64,000 nt of DNA from contig CM051512.1 in NCBI GenBank assembly GCA_028015205.1, positions 6,570,755 through 6,634,754 on the forward strand. The letters run 5' to 3'. The notes under the pieces were generated by a model. The model ran no database searches. It was not told the DNA's origin and worked only from the letters and a program-made list of their open reading frames with translations. Position numbers and translations under genes: made by a program. Numbering within the stretch: the stretch's first letter is position 1; every line of letters starts with the position of its first letter. This stretch comes from Mytilisepta virgata. Its lineage: Eukaryota; Mollusca; Bivalvia; Mytilida; Mytilidae. Positions 10,778 through 22,900 of this stretch are shown piece by piece.

Positions 10778-13700
10778 CTGTAAATAAATATGTCGAATAA
10801 ATATGTTGAGAAAACAGATGTGATATGTATTTAGTAATGCACAAAGAGGTTATCGTATATAGAGTTTTCCAAAGCTAGCATGTAGCACAATAAGCTTTTA
10901 ATTGCACATTCTGCCATATTCTGTACGTCAAAATTGGTATTAAAGTTTTATTAACACAAATATGTTTTCATACTGTTTCAGAACATACATAAAATGAACT
11001 ATGATATATATATATATAGACATTTTATTCACATTCGCATGAGGAGTGCCAGGAGGCATGAAATCGATAGCGGACTTTATGTGATTTTAAAGTGTATTAC
11101 ATAATGTAGTCTTTTACAACGTTTTATTTTATTCTGACATAAATCTGTACACAAAAGAATTTGAAGTAAGTAAACATCTCGTTGGTTGTACTTTAATGAA
11201 AGTAAAAATAGTTTATTTAAAACTGTGAAACAAAATGGATACAAAAAACTCTAAAATACATAAAAAAAACAATAAAAAACCAAAATAAACGTACAACCAA
11301 ACAAAGACCTATATGTATGAAGGGCTTATAAAATATTGGATAAACTAGTAAATGCATTGTATTAAAATCTGCTATCCTTACACCAAGGGTGTCATAGATG
11401 AATTCTAGTTGAAAAAGATAACAGGATGGTGTCTTAGACCTTTCATTAAATTAAAACTTTAATAAACGAAATGAATTCTTTTGTCCAGTTTTGAACATAC
11501 CAAAATGAACCAGAAAATATATATTTGTATTTGTCTTTCTTGTTCAATTTGCTATATATTCTATTAATATTTTATAAAATTGCAAGCCTTGTGTGCTGAT
11601 TGTCGTATATTAAGATTTTCTATTTAGAATATAAATAGAGTACTCACTTAGCATTACTACTGAGAGTACAAATAGTGTAATCACTTGGTTTGTCTATCTT
11701 GAATACAGACAGACTACGCACCTGGTTTGTCTATTGAAAAAAAAAATAGAGAACTCACCTGCCTTGTCTATTGAGAATACAAATAGAATACTCGCTTGGC
11801 TTGTCTATTGAGAATACAGAGAGTACTCATTTGGCGTGTCTATTGAGAAAACATGGTACTCATAATTAGTTTGTCTATTTAGAATACAGATAGAGTACTT
11901 GGCTTGTCTATTGTAAAATACAAATAGAGTACTCATTTAACTTGTCTATTGTGAATACAAATAGAATACTCGCTTGGCTTGTCTATTGAGAATACAGAGA
12001 GTACTCATTTGGCGTGTCTATTGAGAAAACATGGTACTCATAATTAGTTTGTCTATTTAGAATACAGATAGAGTACTTGGCTTGTCTATTGTAAAATACA
12101 AATAGAGTACTCATTTAACTTGTCTATTGTGAATACAAATAGAATACTCGCTTGGCTTGTCTATTGAGAATACAGAGAGTACTCACCTGCCTTGTCTATT
12201 GAGAATACAAATAGAATACTCGCTTGGCTTGTCTATTGAGAATACAGAGAGTACTCATTTGGCGTGTCTATTGAGAAAACATGGTACTCATAATTAGTTT
12301 GTCTATTTAGAATACAGATAGAGTACTTGGCTTGTCTATTGTAAAATACAAATAGAGTACTCATTTAACTTGTCTATTGTGAATACAAATAATAGAGTAC
12401 TCATTTAGATTGTCTATGTAGAATACAGATATATTACTCAACTGGTTTGTCCACTGAGAAAACAAATAGAGAATTCACCTGCCTTGTCTATAGAGAATAT
12501 AGATAGAGTACTCATCTCGTGTGTCTATCGAGAATACAGATACAGTACTCACTTCGCTTGTCTATTGAGAAAACAGATAGAATACTCACTTGGCTTGTCT
12601 ATGGAGAATGCAGATAGAGAACTCATTTTACTTGTTTATTGTGAATACAGATAGAGTACTAATTTAGATTGTCTATGTAGAATACAGATATACTACTCAT
12701 CTGGTTTGAGAAAACAAATAGAGAACTCACCTGCCTTGTCTATAGAGAATATAGATAGAGTACTCATTTTGTTTGTCTATAGAGAATACAGATAGAATAC
12801 TCATCTCGTTTGTCTATCGAGAACAGATACAGTACTCATTTGTCTTGTCTATTGTGAATAAAAATAGAGTACTCACCCGGTTGTTTATTGAGAATACAGA
12901 TAGAGTACTCACTCGGCTTGTCTATTGAGAATACAGATAGAGTACTCACTTGCATTCAGCGTATGATATGGGAGTTGTCCACCATCTGTGTAAAATCCAA
13001 CATTTTCCATAGTTTGTGTCGAGATATGTCCAGCCGTTCGGCTTAACTGTGACAAACTTTGATTCACACAGTGAATCAGGAGAAGGAATTCTGTTTAAAA
13101 AGAAAGATACGGGTCATGTAAAGAATTTATAAATTTAAAAGTAAAGATAATCACTTTGAAATACATAAAAATATTTTACAAATTAATAAAATATGCTGTC
13201 TGTATTGATCGATCTGAGCTAAATGTTTTTTTTTTTTTAATTTGAGATTAGAATTATGACTAGTAATTGGCTTGATGTTGAAACAATACCATTTACTTAC
13301 ATTGGTATAAATTCTTGATTACTTATAACTTCCTGGGCTGCTGCGTCCAAATCGATTTGTGAGCGACGTTTCGGATCTTTCGCTTCCAACTCCTCAAGTG
13401 CTTTGTTTATTTCCTCTCTGGAATTAAGAAAAAACATTACTTTGCGTATTAAAAAATTAATTTAAGAATACATAAAATCTGTGAAAAATTAATTGAAAAT
13501 ACATAAAATACATTTTTTCTTCAAGTTTAAATCTGATGGCCATTTTTTAAGAACAAACCGACACACCAAGACCATGTCCCTTAAAATGTTCACATACCTT
13601 GGGTAATTGTTTGGATCTACTTCTATGCCTTCCATAGGATTGATATATACTGCACCACACGTATCATCTTGGTAACTAAGGCTGATGTATCCTAACAGAC

Positions 13701-14095
13701 AACATAAAGTCTGAAAGATTAAAACGTCTTCTTTGAACACAAAATATAAAAAAAACGAAATAATCTGTATATAAATACAAAAAAAGAAAGAACTTTAGAA
13801 AAAAGGAGAAATCCAAAAGCAAAGTTATTCCCAACTGAAATCATATTTCACATTTCGTCGTGAAAATAATTTTATCAAGTATCAAACATTACATTATTAA
13901 ATTTACAAGTAATTGAAAAGAATTAGTACTGGTCGAAAAACGTGGTATGCGTTTCCACGAAAAGTAATACATTGTTAGAAATTATTTTTTCAGATTATGA
14001 TTGTGTATTTATAGTTTATATTTTCTTTCTTATTTTATAAAAAATTCTTAAAAATCATAATTTGTACTTACCAATAGTTCTTTAACTGCGGCCAT
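10615..14095 (-). CDS. secreted cysteine-rich protein A (putative cystine-knot ligand), 5 exons, 185 aa
   Basis: Coding exons on the minus strand are 14095-14072, 13710-13598, 13417-13301, 13090-12950 and 10777-10615. All introns are GT-AG, with phases 0, 2, 2, 2. Residues 1-20 form a hydrophobic signal peptide. An acidic and charged linker follows (about 22-90, one Cys at 26, a KRR at 62-64 that could be a processing site). The C-terminal domain has Cys at 93, 115, 131, 136, 141, 148, 162, 177, 178, 180 and 185. It includes a WW pair (121-122), a C-x4-C pair (131/136) and a terminal CCEC. The Cys spacing and the YAEC-x3-C and WSWC..CCEC segments resemble the cystine-knot fold of IL-17 or noggin/trunk ligands, but I cannot assign a family. 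The paralogue at 19913-23776 has the same exon phases and two identical exon lengths, which makes the gene model strong even though its function is unknown. Confidence 0.85.
10912..11218 (+). repeat. 306-bp repeat, copy 1, in gene A intron 4
   Basis: By eye it is identical to 19233-19537 except for one substitution (AATGAAAG versus AATGTAAG) and a 2-nt difference in a TA run. It contains no open frame, no terminal inverted repeat that I can see, and no poly-A tail. Confidence 0.9.
11632..12949 (-). repeat. minisatellite array filling the 5' part of gene A intron 4
   Basis: Units of about 35-37 bp carry the core 'cttgtctattgagaata' followed by 'cagatagagtactca'. A higher-order unit of 178 bp is repeated (GAGTACTCATTTGGCGTG at 11821, 11999 and 12249, the last spacing enlarged by two extra units). 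The array directly abuts the exon 4 donor. Read on the minus strand, many units contain GTGAGTACTC, the same sequence as that donor. Confidence 0.9.
12950..13090 (-). CDS. gene A exon 4
   Basis: It spans 141 nt, the same length as exon 4 of gene B. The acceptor is AAACAG and the donor AA|GTGAGT. It encodes residues 86-131, with SLC (Cys93), GKC (Cys115), the WW pair and AEC (Cys131), all conserved in the paralogue. Confidence 0.85.
13301..13417 (-). CDS. gene A exon 3
   Basis: Acceptor ATTCCAG, donor AT|GTAAGT. It encodes a charged linker beginning EEINKALEELE, matching TEINKAKEELE in gene B exon 3. It contains the possible KRR processing site and no cysteine. Confidence 0.85.
13598..13710 (-). 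CDS. gene A exon 2
   Basis: It spans 113 nt, identical in length and phase to gene B exon 2. It encodes the hydrophobic core of the signal peptide (TLCCLLGYISLS) and the start of the acidic segment after it, DDTC. Acceptor CTTTCAG, donor AG|GTATGT. Confidence 0.85.
14072..14095 (-). CDS. gene A exon 1 (start codon)
   Basis: ATG at 14095-14093 in the context AGACCATGG. Eight codons (MAAVKELL) are followed by a strong TTG|GTAAGT donor. It is too short to show as an open frame alone and is supported by the matching 10-codon first exon of gene B. Confidence 0.75.
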
Positions 14096-14153
14096 GGTCT
14101 TTCTTCGTCAGTAAATACTAAAGCTGACGTTAGTCTATCACCGCGGCAAATGC

Positions 14154-14184
14154 TTTAAATACTAAGCAGAAATGATTTCATTGG
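14154..14184 (-). promoter_or_regulatory. candidate core promoter of gene A
   Basis: On the minus strand a CCAAT (14184-14180) precedes a TATTTAAA box (14161-14154), which lies 59 nt upstream of the ATG. Gene B has the same TATTTAAA at a similar distance. Confidence 0.45.
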
Positions 14185-14619
14185 TCGAAATTTGATCCAA
14201 TGAAAAAAGAGAACGGATTCAGCGACGCAGAAGAATAACCAGATAGATAGTAAATATTTACTTACTATTATTCACGGACCAGGGATCATAACCTTCCACA
14301 TGAATAATTTCCATAAGGAAATGTTTAAAATTTGATTTTATCTATTAATAAATCAAAGTTTGAGAAAAGTGTTTCCTTGTGGCATTTTCGTGACGTTTTC
14401 TTGAATTAAGTACATTTATTAATAATTTTGGGTTGCCTATTTCTGTTTTTGCAGGTATAAAGTTGAAACAGCAACATAATCACGACAATAATACCTTTAA
14501 AGTTATATATATTAATTGCGGAGTGGAAACCAGTTGTACCAGCTTTTACTATTCCTTCATTACTTCGTAGGTCACGGGAGAGCAGCCTCTTCGGCAGCAT
14601 AGCGATATAAATTCCATAA

Positions 14620-14960
14620 TCAAAATTCTAATTTTCTGATACACAAAATGTGTAAATTTTGTTGATTTACAACTTATCAGTTCTGCTAAAGCCAAAAAAT
14701 GTTGAAAATCAAAACATTATTCCAAAACTTTGAAGACATTTTTCTTTTAAATACCTGTATGACCGAAAGTGTAAAGCCTAAAACCGTCTAAAGACAGAGT
14801 TGGATGCTTCTTAGCTTTTCGTCGCAACATTCAACTTTATCAAGATAATAATTTAAATTATAAATTTCAGGCTATAATTGAAATACTGATGTATTGACAC
14901 AAGATGTGCACATTTTCGACTTAAAATGTTGAAAGCCTTTTTGAATACTCTTTTCAGACT
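14620..14960. repeat. dispersed repeat copies (GATGTGCA / TTTCGAC core)
   Basis: Two copies of the core module seen at 3029-3470 lie here (about 14640-14720 and 14890-14930). No open frame of interest is present. Confidence 0.4.
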
Positions 14961-15463
14961 TCTACAGAGAAATCTTCAGCATGCTAAGGATATCACTATG
15001 ACTTCACATAGGACAGCTATTTTTCATCCCCATCCATCGGACTAGCATTGTTTTTTTTTTTCGAAACCTTTCCAAATAAATGGGTGACGATGGGGCATCA
15101 CAAGTTCCATCCCTGAATTTTTTATCAAACCCCTTGGCTTCGAAGTCATATATCTGCAGACCTTTTCCAGTGATTATTTTTTTTCTTCTTTTTTTCTTTA
15201 AATCACAACCACCTACCCCCACCCCCACCCCCTTTTCACCCCCTTTAACATTCTTTCGGCCAAATATAAAATGAATACTATAGACGACTTACAATTCATT
15301 TTCGTCATATTTATTGCTTTCTTTTCTACAGAAAGGGCATGTATTATGGTATCCTGGTTTATTGGTAATTTTGGGAAATATGCATGTAGTTAAACATGCC
15401 GTAAAGGGCACCTCTAACGCTTAAGTATAGACCACTTTGAAAATAGCCCTGTAATGAACAACA

Positions 15464-16756
15464 AGAGGCTCACCAGAGTCTGTATCGCTCACCTGGAGTC
15501 TGGTTTTCATTGGACAATTAATCAACTATTTGACCAAGTTTGTTGCAATTGGTTCAATTGTTCAGGGAAAATTTGTTGAAGATTTATTTTTCATAAGGTT
15601 TAATGTTAAAATATGTTCCCTGATGGTGGTAGTCCTGGCAGGAAGTTGACAAAATTGACCAGGAATAAGGGTGAACCTTAAATAAATGTAACAGAACCCG
15701 ACCTCAAATTACACAAACCAATAACTCCTAAACAGAATTTGGGATTCCCTTCAAAATTTCAGGGTAAGTAGATCTCAACATGGCAAACATTTTTCAATTT
15801 ACATTTCACTTCTATCTCAAATAGTTTTGGAGATAAATGCAAAAATGTTAAAATTTTAAAAATTTGACAAAAAAGGGCAATAACTCCTAAATGGGTTTTG
15901 GGATTTCCTTTAAAATTTCAGGGTATGTAGATCTCAACATGGCAAACATTTTTCAAATTTACATTTCACTTCTATCTCAAATAGTTTTGGAGATAAATGA
16001 CGAAAAATGTTAAATTATGAAAATTTGACGAAAAAAGGACAATAACTCCTAAATGGGTTTTGGAATTTCCTTCAAAATTTCAGGGTAGGTAGATCTTGTC
16101 ATGCTGATCAAATTTACCCCTGTCAGATTTTCGATATCTGTAACGGTTTTTGAGTTATTAGCAAAAAACAGCAATTTACCCCTATGTTCTATTTTTAGTA
16201 ACAGCGGCCATGTTTTTCGACGAATCAAAAATCCCCACATCAGTTCTATGCAGGGTACCCTAAGCAACAATCTTACCAAGTTTCATATGATTTTGAATGG
16301 TAGTTTCAGAGAAGAAGATTTTTGAAATAATAACATAAAAAAAAGCCAAAAATGTGAAAAAAGGGCAATAACTCCTAAATGGGTTTTGGAATTTCCTTCA
16401 AAATTTCAGGGTAGGTAGATCTTGTCATGCTGATCAATTTTACCCCTGTCAGATTTTCGATATCTGTAACGGTTTTTGAGTTATTAGCAAAAAACAGCAA
16501 TTTACCCCTATGTTCTATTTATAGTAACGACAGCCATGTTTTTCGACATTTCAAAAATTTTAAACGATAGAAATTTTCCAGATGCCCTAAAGAACAATTC
16601 TGCAAAGTTAGGTTGAAGTCGGTCCAGTAGTTTAGGACGAGTTAACGTTTGAAAAAGTTTACAGACGACGACGACGACGACGACGACAGACGACGACGAC
16701 GACGGACGCCAAGTGATGGCAATAGCTCACATGGCCTATGGCCAGGTGAGCTAAAA
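15464..16756 (+). repeat. dispersed element with CTCACCTGG / CCAGGTGAG ends
   Basis: It starts with AGAGGCTCACCAGAG and a GTATCGCTCACCTGG motif. It ends with ATGGCC..GGCCAGGTGAGCTAAAA, so the two ends carry a short inverted match (CTCACCTGG/CCAGGTGAG). Inside are three to four degenerate 240-bp subunits with 'ggcaataactcctaaatgggttttggaatttcctt' and 'cagggtaggtagatct' segments. A GAC trinucleotide run (about 16668-16706) sits near the 3' end. It is non-coding. Confidence 0.75.
16668..16706 (+). repeat. GAC trinucleotide microsatellite
   Basis: About a dozen GAC units with one interruption, at the 3' end of the dispersed element. A shorter form of the same run is present near 51543 in a related copy. 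Confidence 0.9.
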
Positions 16757-17435
16757 ATTGTAAAAGTAACGTCTTTCTCAAAAGATGTATTGCTGTAGCA
16801 ACGACTTTATTTAAACCGTTCATTTGAACCGTGATGAAAAAAATCCTACTAATAGCTTTTTACATACAATTTTTCATATTTTTTATATATATTCTCTGCT
16901 TCTGATAAAATATGTTTTAAAATGACGCTTATGTAAAGTCATGAAAATTTTATAAATGACAAAATTTTATTTTTAAATCTGTAATACCACTTTTGGTGCA
17001 TAATGTGAACATTTCAATAAATCGTTCCTCATAACAATTACTGAGGAAATTGAAAAAGAAAATGTTGAATCTATGATATTTTCTCATTTTATGATTTTAG
17101 TACTACTAATGCAACGATTTTATGAACAGTAACTAAAATATATAACTAAAATTAACATAAATCAAACCGTTCCTTTGAACTGCTGAAAAAGAACTGAGGT
17201 CATACTAAAGACTTGTTTACATATAATATTTGATATTTTCGACATATATATTCCCTGTTTTTGATGGTAAAATGAAAAATCTCATAAAATATGTTTATTG
17301 AATTTTATATATAATTGAAAAAACAAATGACAAAACATTTTTAAAAATGAATGATATCAATTTTGATGCAGAATAATTTCAATAAAACCTTCCTCAATAA
17401 AAATACTGAGGACCAAGGATCTGTGGAAAACATAT

Positions 17436-17625
17436 ATAATATATTCATTTTAAATAAAACTGTCCATATTTTAAGACCTAAACTTACTATATAATATTTT
17501 CATTTTAACCAAAACTGTCTATATTTTAAGACCTAATCTTACTATATAATATGTTCATTTTAACCAAAACTATTTATATTTTAAGACCTAATCTTACTAT
17601 ATAATATTTTCATTTTTACCAATAT
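17436..17625 (+). repeat. tandem repeat, about three copies of a 61-bp AT-rich unit
   Basis: The unit contains ACTATATAATATTTTCATTT, CAAAACTGTCTATA and TTTTAAGACCTAATCTT. Three full copies and a partial one follow each other with few differences. Confidence 0.8.
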
Positions 17626-18288
17626 TTCTTACTTTGTATTATAAATTTCTACAAATCATGTCTGATCAGTGGTGTTAAAGACCAAAAATGTGAAACGTCA
17701 AAAAAATGACCTAAAATGTGATAAGGCAGATAAACTGATATTAACAATCGGCATACCAAAACTAAAAATAAAGAGGAATACTTTAATTTGAAATGAAACG
17801 AGCAGTTTGATTGGTCGAGCAAGTTAGATTATAAAGTATAACTTACATCGGGTACTGTGACGTCATAAATGTATTTCAAATATATAGTCCATTTGTATAA
17901 CGATTTTCTATTTTGATAAAGACATAATCTTTCGATCAGTTTAATTGAGATCTGGAGCTGGCATGTCAGAAACTGCTGGTAGACCTTTGTTAATATATAT
18001 TGATCATTGTCATTTTGGTTAGTTTCTTCTGTTACCTTTTTTAACATTGGACTCGGACATCTTTTGAACTGTGTTTTAGTGTGTGTATTGCTGTGTGTTT
18101 GTTTATTCCACATTGGATAGTGGTATAGGGGGAGGGTTGAGATCTCACAAAACAGGTTTAACTCTGCCGCATTTTTGCGCCTGTCCCAAGTCAGGAAACT
18201 CTAGCCTTTGTTTGTCTTGTGTGTTTTTTAATTTTGGTTCATTTGTATGTTTCGGAGTTTACTGTGCCGTCCATTTCGCTGAACTAGT

Positions 18289-18440
18289 ATGCATTATTGT
18301 TTAGGGGCGGCCTCCGGGTGCAGGATTTTCTCGGTGCGTTGAAGACCCATTGGTAGCTTAAATTTGAGCTGTTTTCTGCTCCTTGGTTGTATTGTTGTCT
18401 ATTCGACACATTCCCCGTTTCTATTCTCAATTCTGTTTGG
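18289..18440 (+). repeat. dispersed repeat with CCTCCGGGTG and GACACATTC motifs, copy 1
   Basis: Landmarks are GGCCTCCGGGTG, GGATTTTCTCG, GAAGACCCATTGGTAG, GTTTTCTGCTC and GACACATTCCCC. The same order occurs at 30583-30745, and a truncated inverted copy lies at 34797-34870. From memory this resembles a very common short dispersed repeat of bivalve genomes. That recognition is unverified. Confidence 0.65.
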
Positions 18441-19084
18441 TCAGTTTAAGCTTATATCGCGGTTTATGAAGCCTGAACGGTTTCATGGTACGTTATATCG
18501 TATACCCTGTTCCAGAATTTGAAAAAAAAATTTTATAATTTAAAAAAAATGATAAGATTCAAAGATTTTAAAACAAATCCATGAAAATTGAAGCAGGTGT
18601 TATCTTAAACTTAATTTGATTATGGAGTTCATTTCAGTTTGGATAAGAATAGCTGTAACAGTTTTAAGAATAAAATCCACTTTGCATCGAGTGTTTATAA
18701 TTTTATCCCACAATCGGCTCTAATTGTCTTCCAGCTGAAATAAAATACAGATTTCCTTTTATGCCGTTTCCTTTACTTTCACTTGCTAATATACAATTAT
18801 TGCAAAGCTCTGATACAAAGTTCATCATCTCATACATCATTCTTATTTTCATTTTTAGCAACAGAATTTGAAAGTACATGGTCAATATTTTTTCGACAGA
18901 AATTGAGCTTTTTCCTCATAACATGCATAAGTATACCTAATTTTAAGAAGTCTGCGATATAGAATTTTAAAACCCCAATTTTACAAATTCTTCATAATAA
19001 CAGATTTCATATATTGCATCATTGTTTTTTATACTTTAAATTTACTATAACAAAATGTTAATTTTAATTAAAACTAAGTATTAT

Positions 19085-19232
19085 CTCCCTTGTGCATAGC
19101 TTTGTCCGTATAGCCCCGGGCCTTATAGATGGTTTTGCATTTCCCCGTAGGTCCTTTTGGCTTTACAGTGTTTTGGTTTTCAAAATTTCAGGCCTTGAGC
19201 ACAGAACTGATGAGTCGTAAATCGACGAAATG
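19085..19232 (+). repeat. dispersed repeat fragment, also found inserted at 39395-39710
   Basis: Shared landmarks are 'catagctttgtccgta', 'gatggttttg', 'ttggctttacag', 'ttttggttttca' and 'ggccttgagcaca..ctgatgagtc..aaatcgacgaaatgtgc'. It ends exactly where the 306-bp repeat at 19233 begins. Confidence 0.65.
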
Positions 19233-19537
19233 TGCCATATTCTGTACGTCAAAATTGGTATTAAAGTTTTATTAACACAAATATGTTTTCATACTGTTTC
19301 AGAACATACATAAAATGAACTATGATATATATATATAGACATTTTATTCACATTCGCATGAGGAGTGCCAGGAGGCATGAAATCGATAGCGGACTTTATG
19401 TGATTTTAAAGTGTATTACATAATGTAGTCTTTTACAACGTTTTATTTTATTCTGACATAAATCTGTACACAAAAGAATTTGAAGTAAGTAAACATCTCG
19501 TTGGTTGTACTTTAATGTAAGTAAAAATAGTTTATTT
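19233..19537 (+). repeat. 306-bp repeat, copy 2, upstream of gene B
   Basis: Near-identical partner of 10912-11218 in the same plus-strand orientation. It lies 376 nt upstream of the gene B start codon. The very low divergence points to a recent duplication or transposition. Confidence 0.9.
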
Positions 19538-19817
19538 TATTTCATTTAAATTTTTGTTCTGTTTGGAAAGAGTAATCAAATTATTTATATTATTAACATA
19601 AGTTTATTAAATACTGGACCAGTGATTTTGACATTATGATAGAAGTTTTGAAATAAAAAGCAGCTAAAATAGGATGTACTTTCAAAATTTATTTTTACCA
19701 AAGTCATTAGTATAAAAATATCAGACCTAAAGGAAAATAAATAAAAACATAATAATATGCTTTGTAATACGGATGTTTTTAATCTACATCTTTTCGTAAT
19801 TATTGTTCTATATTTTG

Positions 19818-19863
19818 ATTGGATGACCGTTGTCCAACCAGGAAAACAGAAATTCTATTTAAA
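19818..19863 (+). promoter_or_regulatory. candidate core promoter of gene B
   Basis: ATTGG (an inverted CCAAT) lies at 19818-19822 and a TATTTAAA box at 19856-19863, 50 nt upstream of the ATG. The layout resembles that of gene A. Confidence 0.45.
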
Positions 19864-19912
19864 TTCATCGCGCGCTGCTTTTTAACTAAAGTAAATCTGC
19901 TTCGAGAATAAG

Positions 19913-19942
19913 ATGTTTTCCTTTACACTGCTTAAGACACTG
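19913..19942 (+). CDS. gene B exon 1 (start codon)
   Basis: ATG at 19913. Ten codons (MFSFTLLKTL) end at a CTG|GTAAGT donor. It begins the signal peptide and matches the short first exon of gene A. Confidence 0.75.
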
Positions 19943-22900
19943 GTAAGTTAAGACATAATTAGCAAACTTACTGAGGAATAATAGTGTAACATTTTCTTTT
20001 TGTTTTTTGTCTTCTATTTCGTTTTTTTTTAAATTGTGTCGTTATATTCATTTGGAATAATATCTTATTCTTTACAACAATTTTTTTTTTAAATTAATTT
20101 ATGTACAAATATTTGTTTTAATTAAGACCGAATGTAGAACTTCAACGAATTTAATTTATTTTAGGAAATACGGTAAAAATGTTTCCGTCAATACATTTGA
20201 TATTTTATACATTTTATCTCAATAAGAAAAGAAATAAAGTAACTAAATAAAACGCTCGTAGTAAAAATTCATGCAATTTAATGAATTTCAATATTGTTCT
20301 TACAGTAATTTCTGTAATGTAAAATGGCAAATTTCAAATTTTAAATTTTATAATAAAAAAATCGCTTTCACATGTTTCAAATTAATTTCTATTAATAATG
20401 TTACGCAATTTAGTAATAAAATGTGCTCAATATACTATTTTAGGAATGTATTTCCATTCTCCGCATTTAACTTTTTCTTAGGAAAGAACAAAATATCCAA
20501 AAGGCAAAATAAAAAAAAATATATATATATATTCTCAGTTTTCAAATATTTAATTCATGATATGAAAAAAAAAATACCGCTAGTATGGCAGGTACCAAAT
20601 CTCCAGTGTTTTATCAGAGACTCCTATTTATTGGAAGCAACACGCATTCTGTAGAATTCACTTTTAATTTTTTTAATTTAACATTGTCCGAGCCTCCGAG
20701 AGTATCACACGGTCAGTTTCTAGTATTTCGATACAAGTTCGAATAGAGCAAGGACCGACAACTCTGCATGGGAGATTGCTAACTTATGTATGATTCTAGA
20801 CCTTGAGCGCTACTGTTGAGTTGTAAATCGACGCAAATTGCACATTTGTATTATCAAAATTGATATCATTGAATATTTAGTTTTCCTTTTATTTTTATTT
20901 AGATTTACATTGTTCTATTGTCATACGTTGTCTGTGATGACATATGTGACCCTTCCATTAATGACGACCCGACAGAAGGATTTGAAGATAACCCGGATGA
21001 TGAATATCCTGACGAGTCAGTATATTTTAAGATTATTTAATAGAAAAAAATGTCTCCTAGGTAATTATATTTTAATTAGTAAATTTTTTGGTTTAAATGA
21101 AAATAAAAATTTGCGCCGCATTCGCGGTCGAAAAAAAAGAATCCAGGACCAAAATTTCGACGAAAAAAATAGGCAGGATCAAACATTTGATTCTAGCCCA
21201 TCCATAAAAATCAAATAGTTGCTCCCTAAGATTCATTTTTATGTATTTTTTACAGAACTGAAATAAACAAAGCAAAAGAAGAATTAGAAGATTCTGAGAA
21301 AAAAGAACTGTCACGTGACACTGCCAATGCAGAATCTCTTCTTGCCGTAAATACGGTGGATCAATGGATTATACCGCCGTAAGTAAAACGCCATATAGTT
21401 TTTGTTCTCACTGCCGTAAAGCAAGTTTTTCTAAAGCGAAGCAAAAGATATACAATTCTGCTGAATGTAGTTAACAAAATTTAATAAAACAATACAATTA
21501 ATGTTCCAAGTTGCCATTTTTTTTGTCATTTCCAAGCTGCCCAAGAAATATTTGCCTATAGTTTGCCTTACTAATTATTATTTGCAGGGTATAAATATCA
21601 ATTATACATGTATTTATAATTAGTTTTGTATTATTTTACTGATATATGATTAATTCTTTAAAAATAACAATCCAAAGATACTTATATTAGATATAGTAAA
21701 TTTATACTATGCTGTATACGACGCATTTCAAGGAGTTACCTTTCATCAGCAGCATAATCTAATATAAATGTTTTGGCTAAAAACATCTCGTTGAGAATTG
21801 AAAATGAGAATGGTTTCTCCTCTAAGCAGTACTATTTATGTTTCTAACATCCAATGTGAAGATCAACTATAGTAACTATGCACAGCATAAAAGATGCCCC
21901 CCCCCCCACCCTCCCCCATTGCCTCTCTGAAATGTTTAAAACCAGACTGAAAATCTACTAATGGTGCCCTATTTATGTGCAAAGTTTCTTTTTGATCGGG
22001 ACGGCCATCTCTGAGAACATTCGCGAACAAAAAGTGACTGGAAAAGAAAGAATAACAAGTAATAGTACTGTATTAGGATGCCAACACAAAAAAAAATCCA
22101 CAGAATTGCGGCCATTTTGAAAATTCCGAAACCTTTATGCACAACTAGGCATGGCCAACTATTTTTGTACTAAGTTTCATTATGTTCGCTTGAACGATTT
22201 TTTTAGACCTGGTTCGGACAAGTTCATGGCTCAGAAGAAGAAAGGAAAAGAATAATAATAATAAAAATCATAATAATTAGAAACGGAGCAAAAATAATAA
22301 GCTCCCCGAACTTTTCTTTTGGGGACCTAATAAGAATAAAAAGAATATGCTCCCCCGAAACTTGGTGGGGGGGGGGCGGCATAATAAGTTTGTGGTTTGG
22401 CTAATATTTTGCTTTTCATTACAGCGTTACGTCAGAATCTTTGTGTAAATCCGAGTTCAGACGATGGCCTAGATTCAGGACATACCGACTGGGCAGCGGA
22501 AGGTGTTATTTGTTGAAACCATGGTGGGCCACTGTATTTACTAGTGTATCATATGCTACCTGCAGGTAAATAACTGTAACAGGTTTAGGTTCTTACAATT
22601 AAAACAGTTTTAAAACTATAATTGAGTAAAACCTAATTCATGGCGCAAGGCTCTTAAAAATTACTGCTAATTTTTTGTTTTATCTTTCTTGGTTATTTAC
22701 CACTTGTCGATGGATTGAAATATGCACGTTCTTTATATACATAATCTTTCGTATCATGCGATGTTTATTAACTGAGGAGGGTGGACTCTATACCTGCATA
22801 ATTGTAGTTAAATTATCGTGTATTGTTTTTATTTTATTGTTTGTGTTTGTTGTCTATATGCCTTCAACCCCACGGGGTATAAATGTCCATTTGATTAATA

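Noticed and set aside
11632..12950. CRISPR-like array
   Set aside because: Regular spacing is due to a minisatellite with no unique spacers, in a eukaryotic intron.
20271..21218. Open frames of 126-127 codons around gene B intron 1-2
   Set aside because: Low-complexity AT-rich translation. The second one crosses the true exon 2 in a different frame and then a dispersed repeat.
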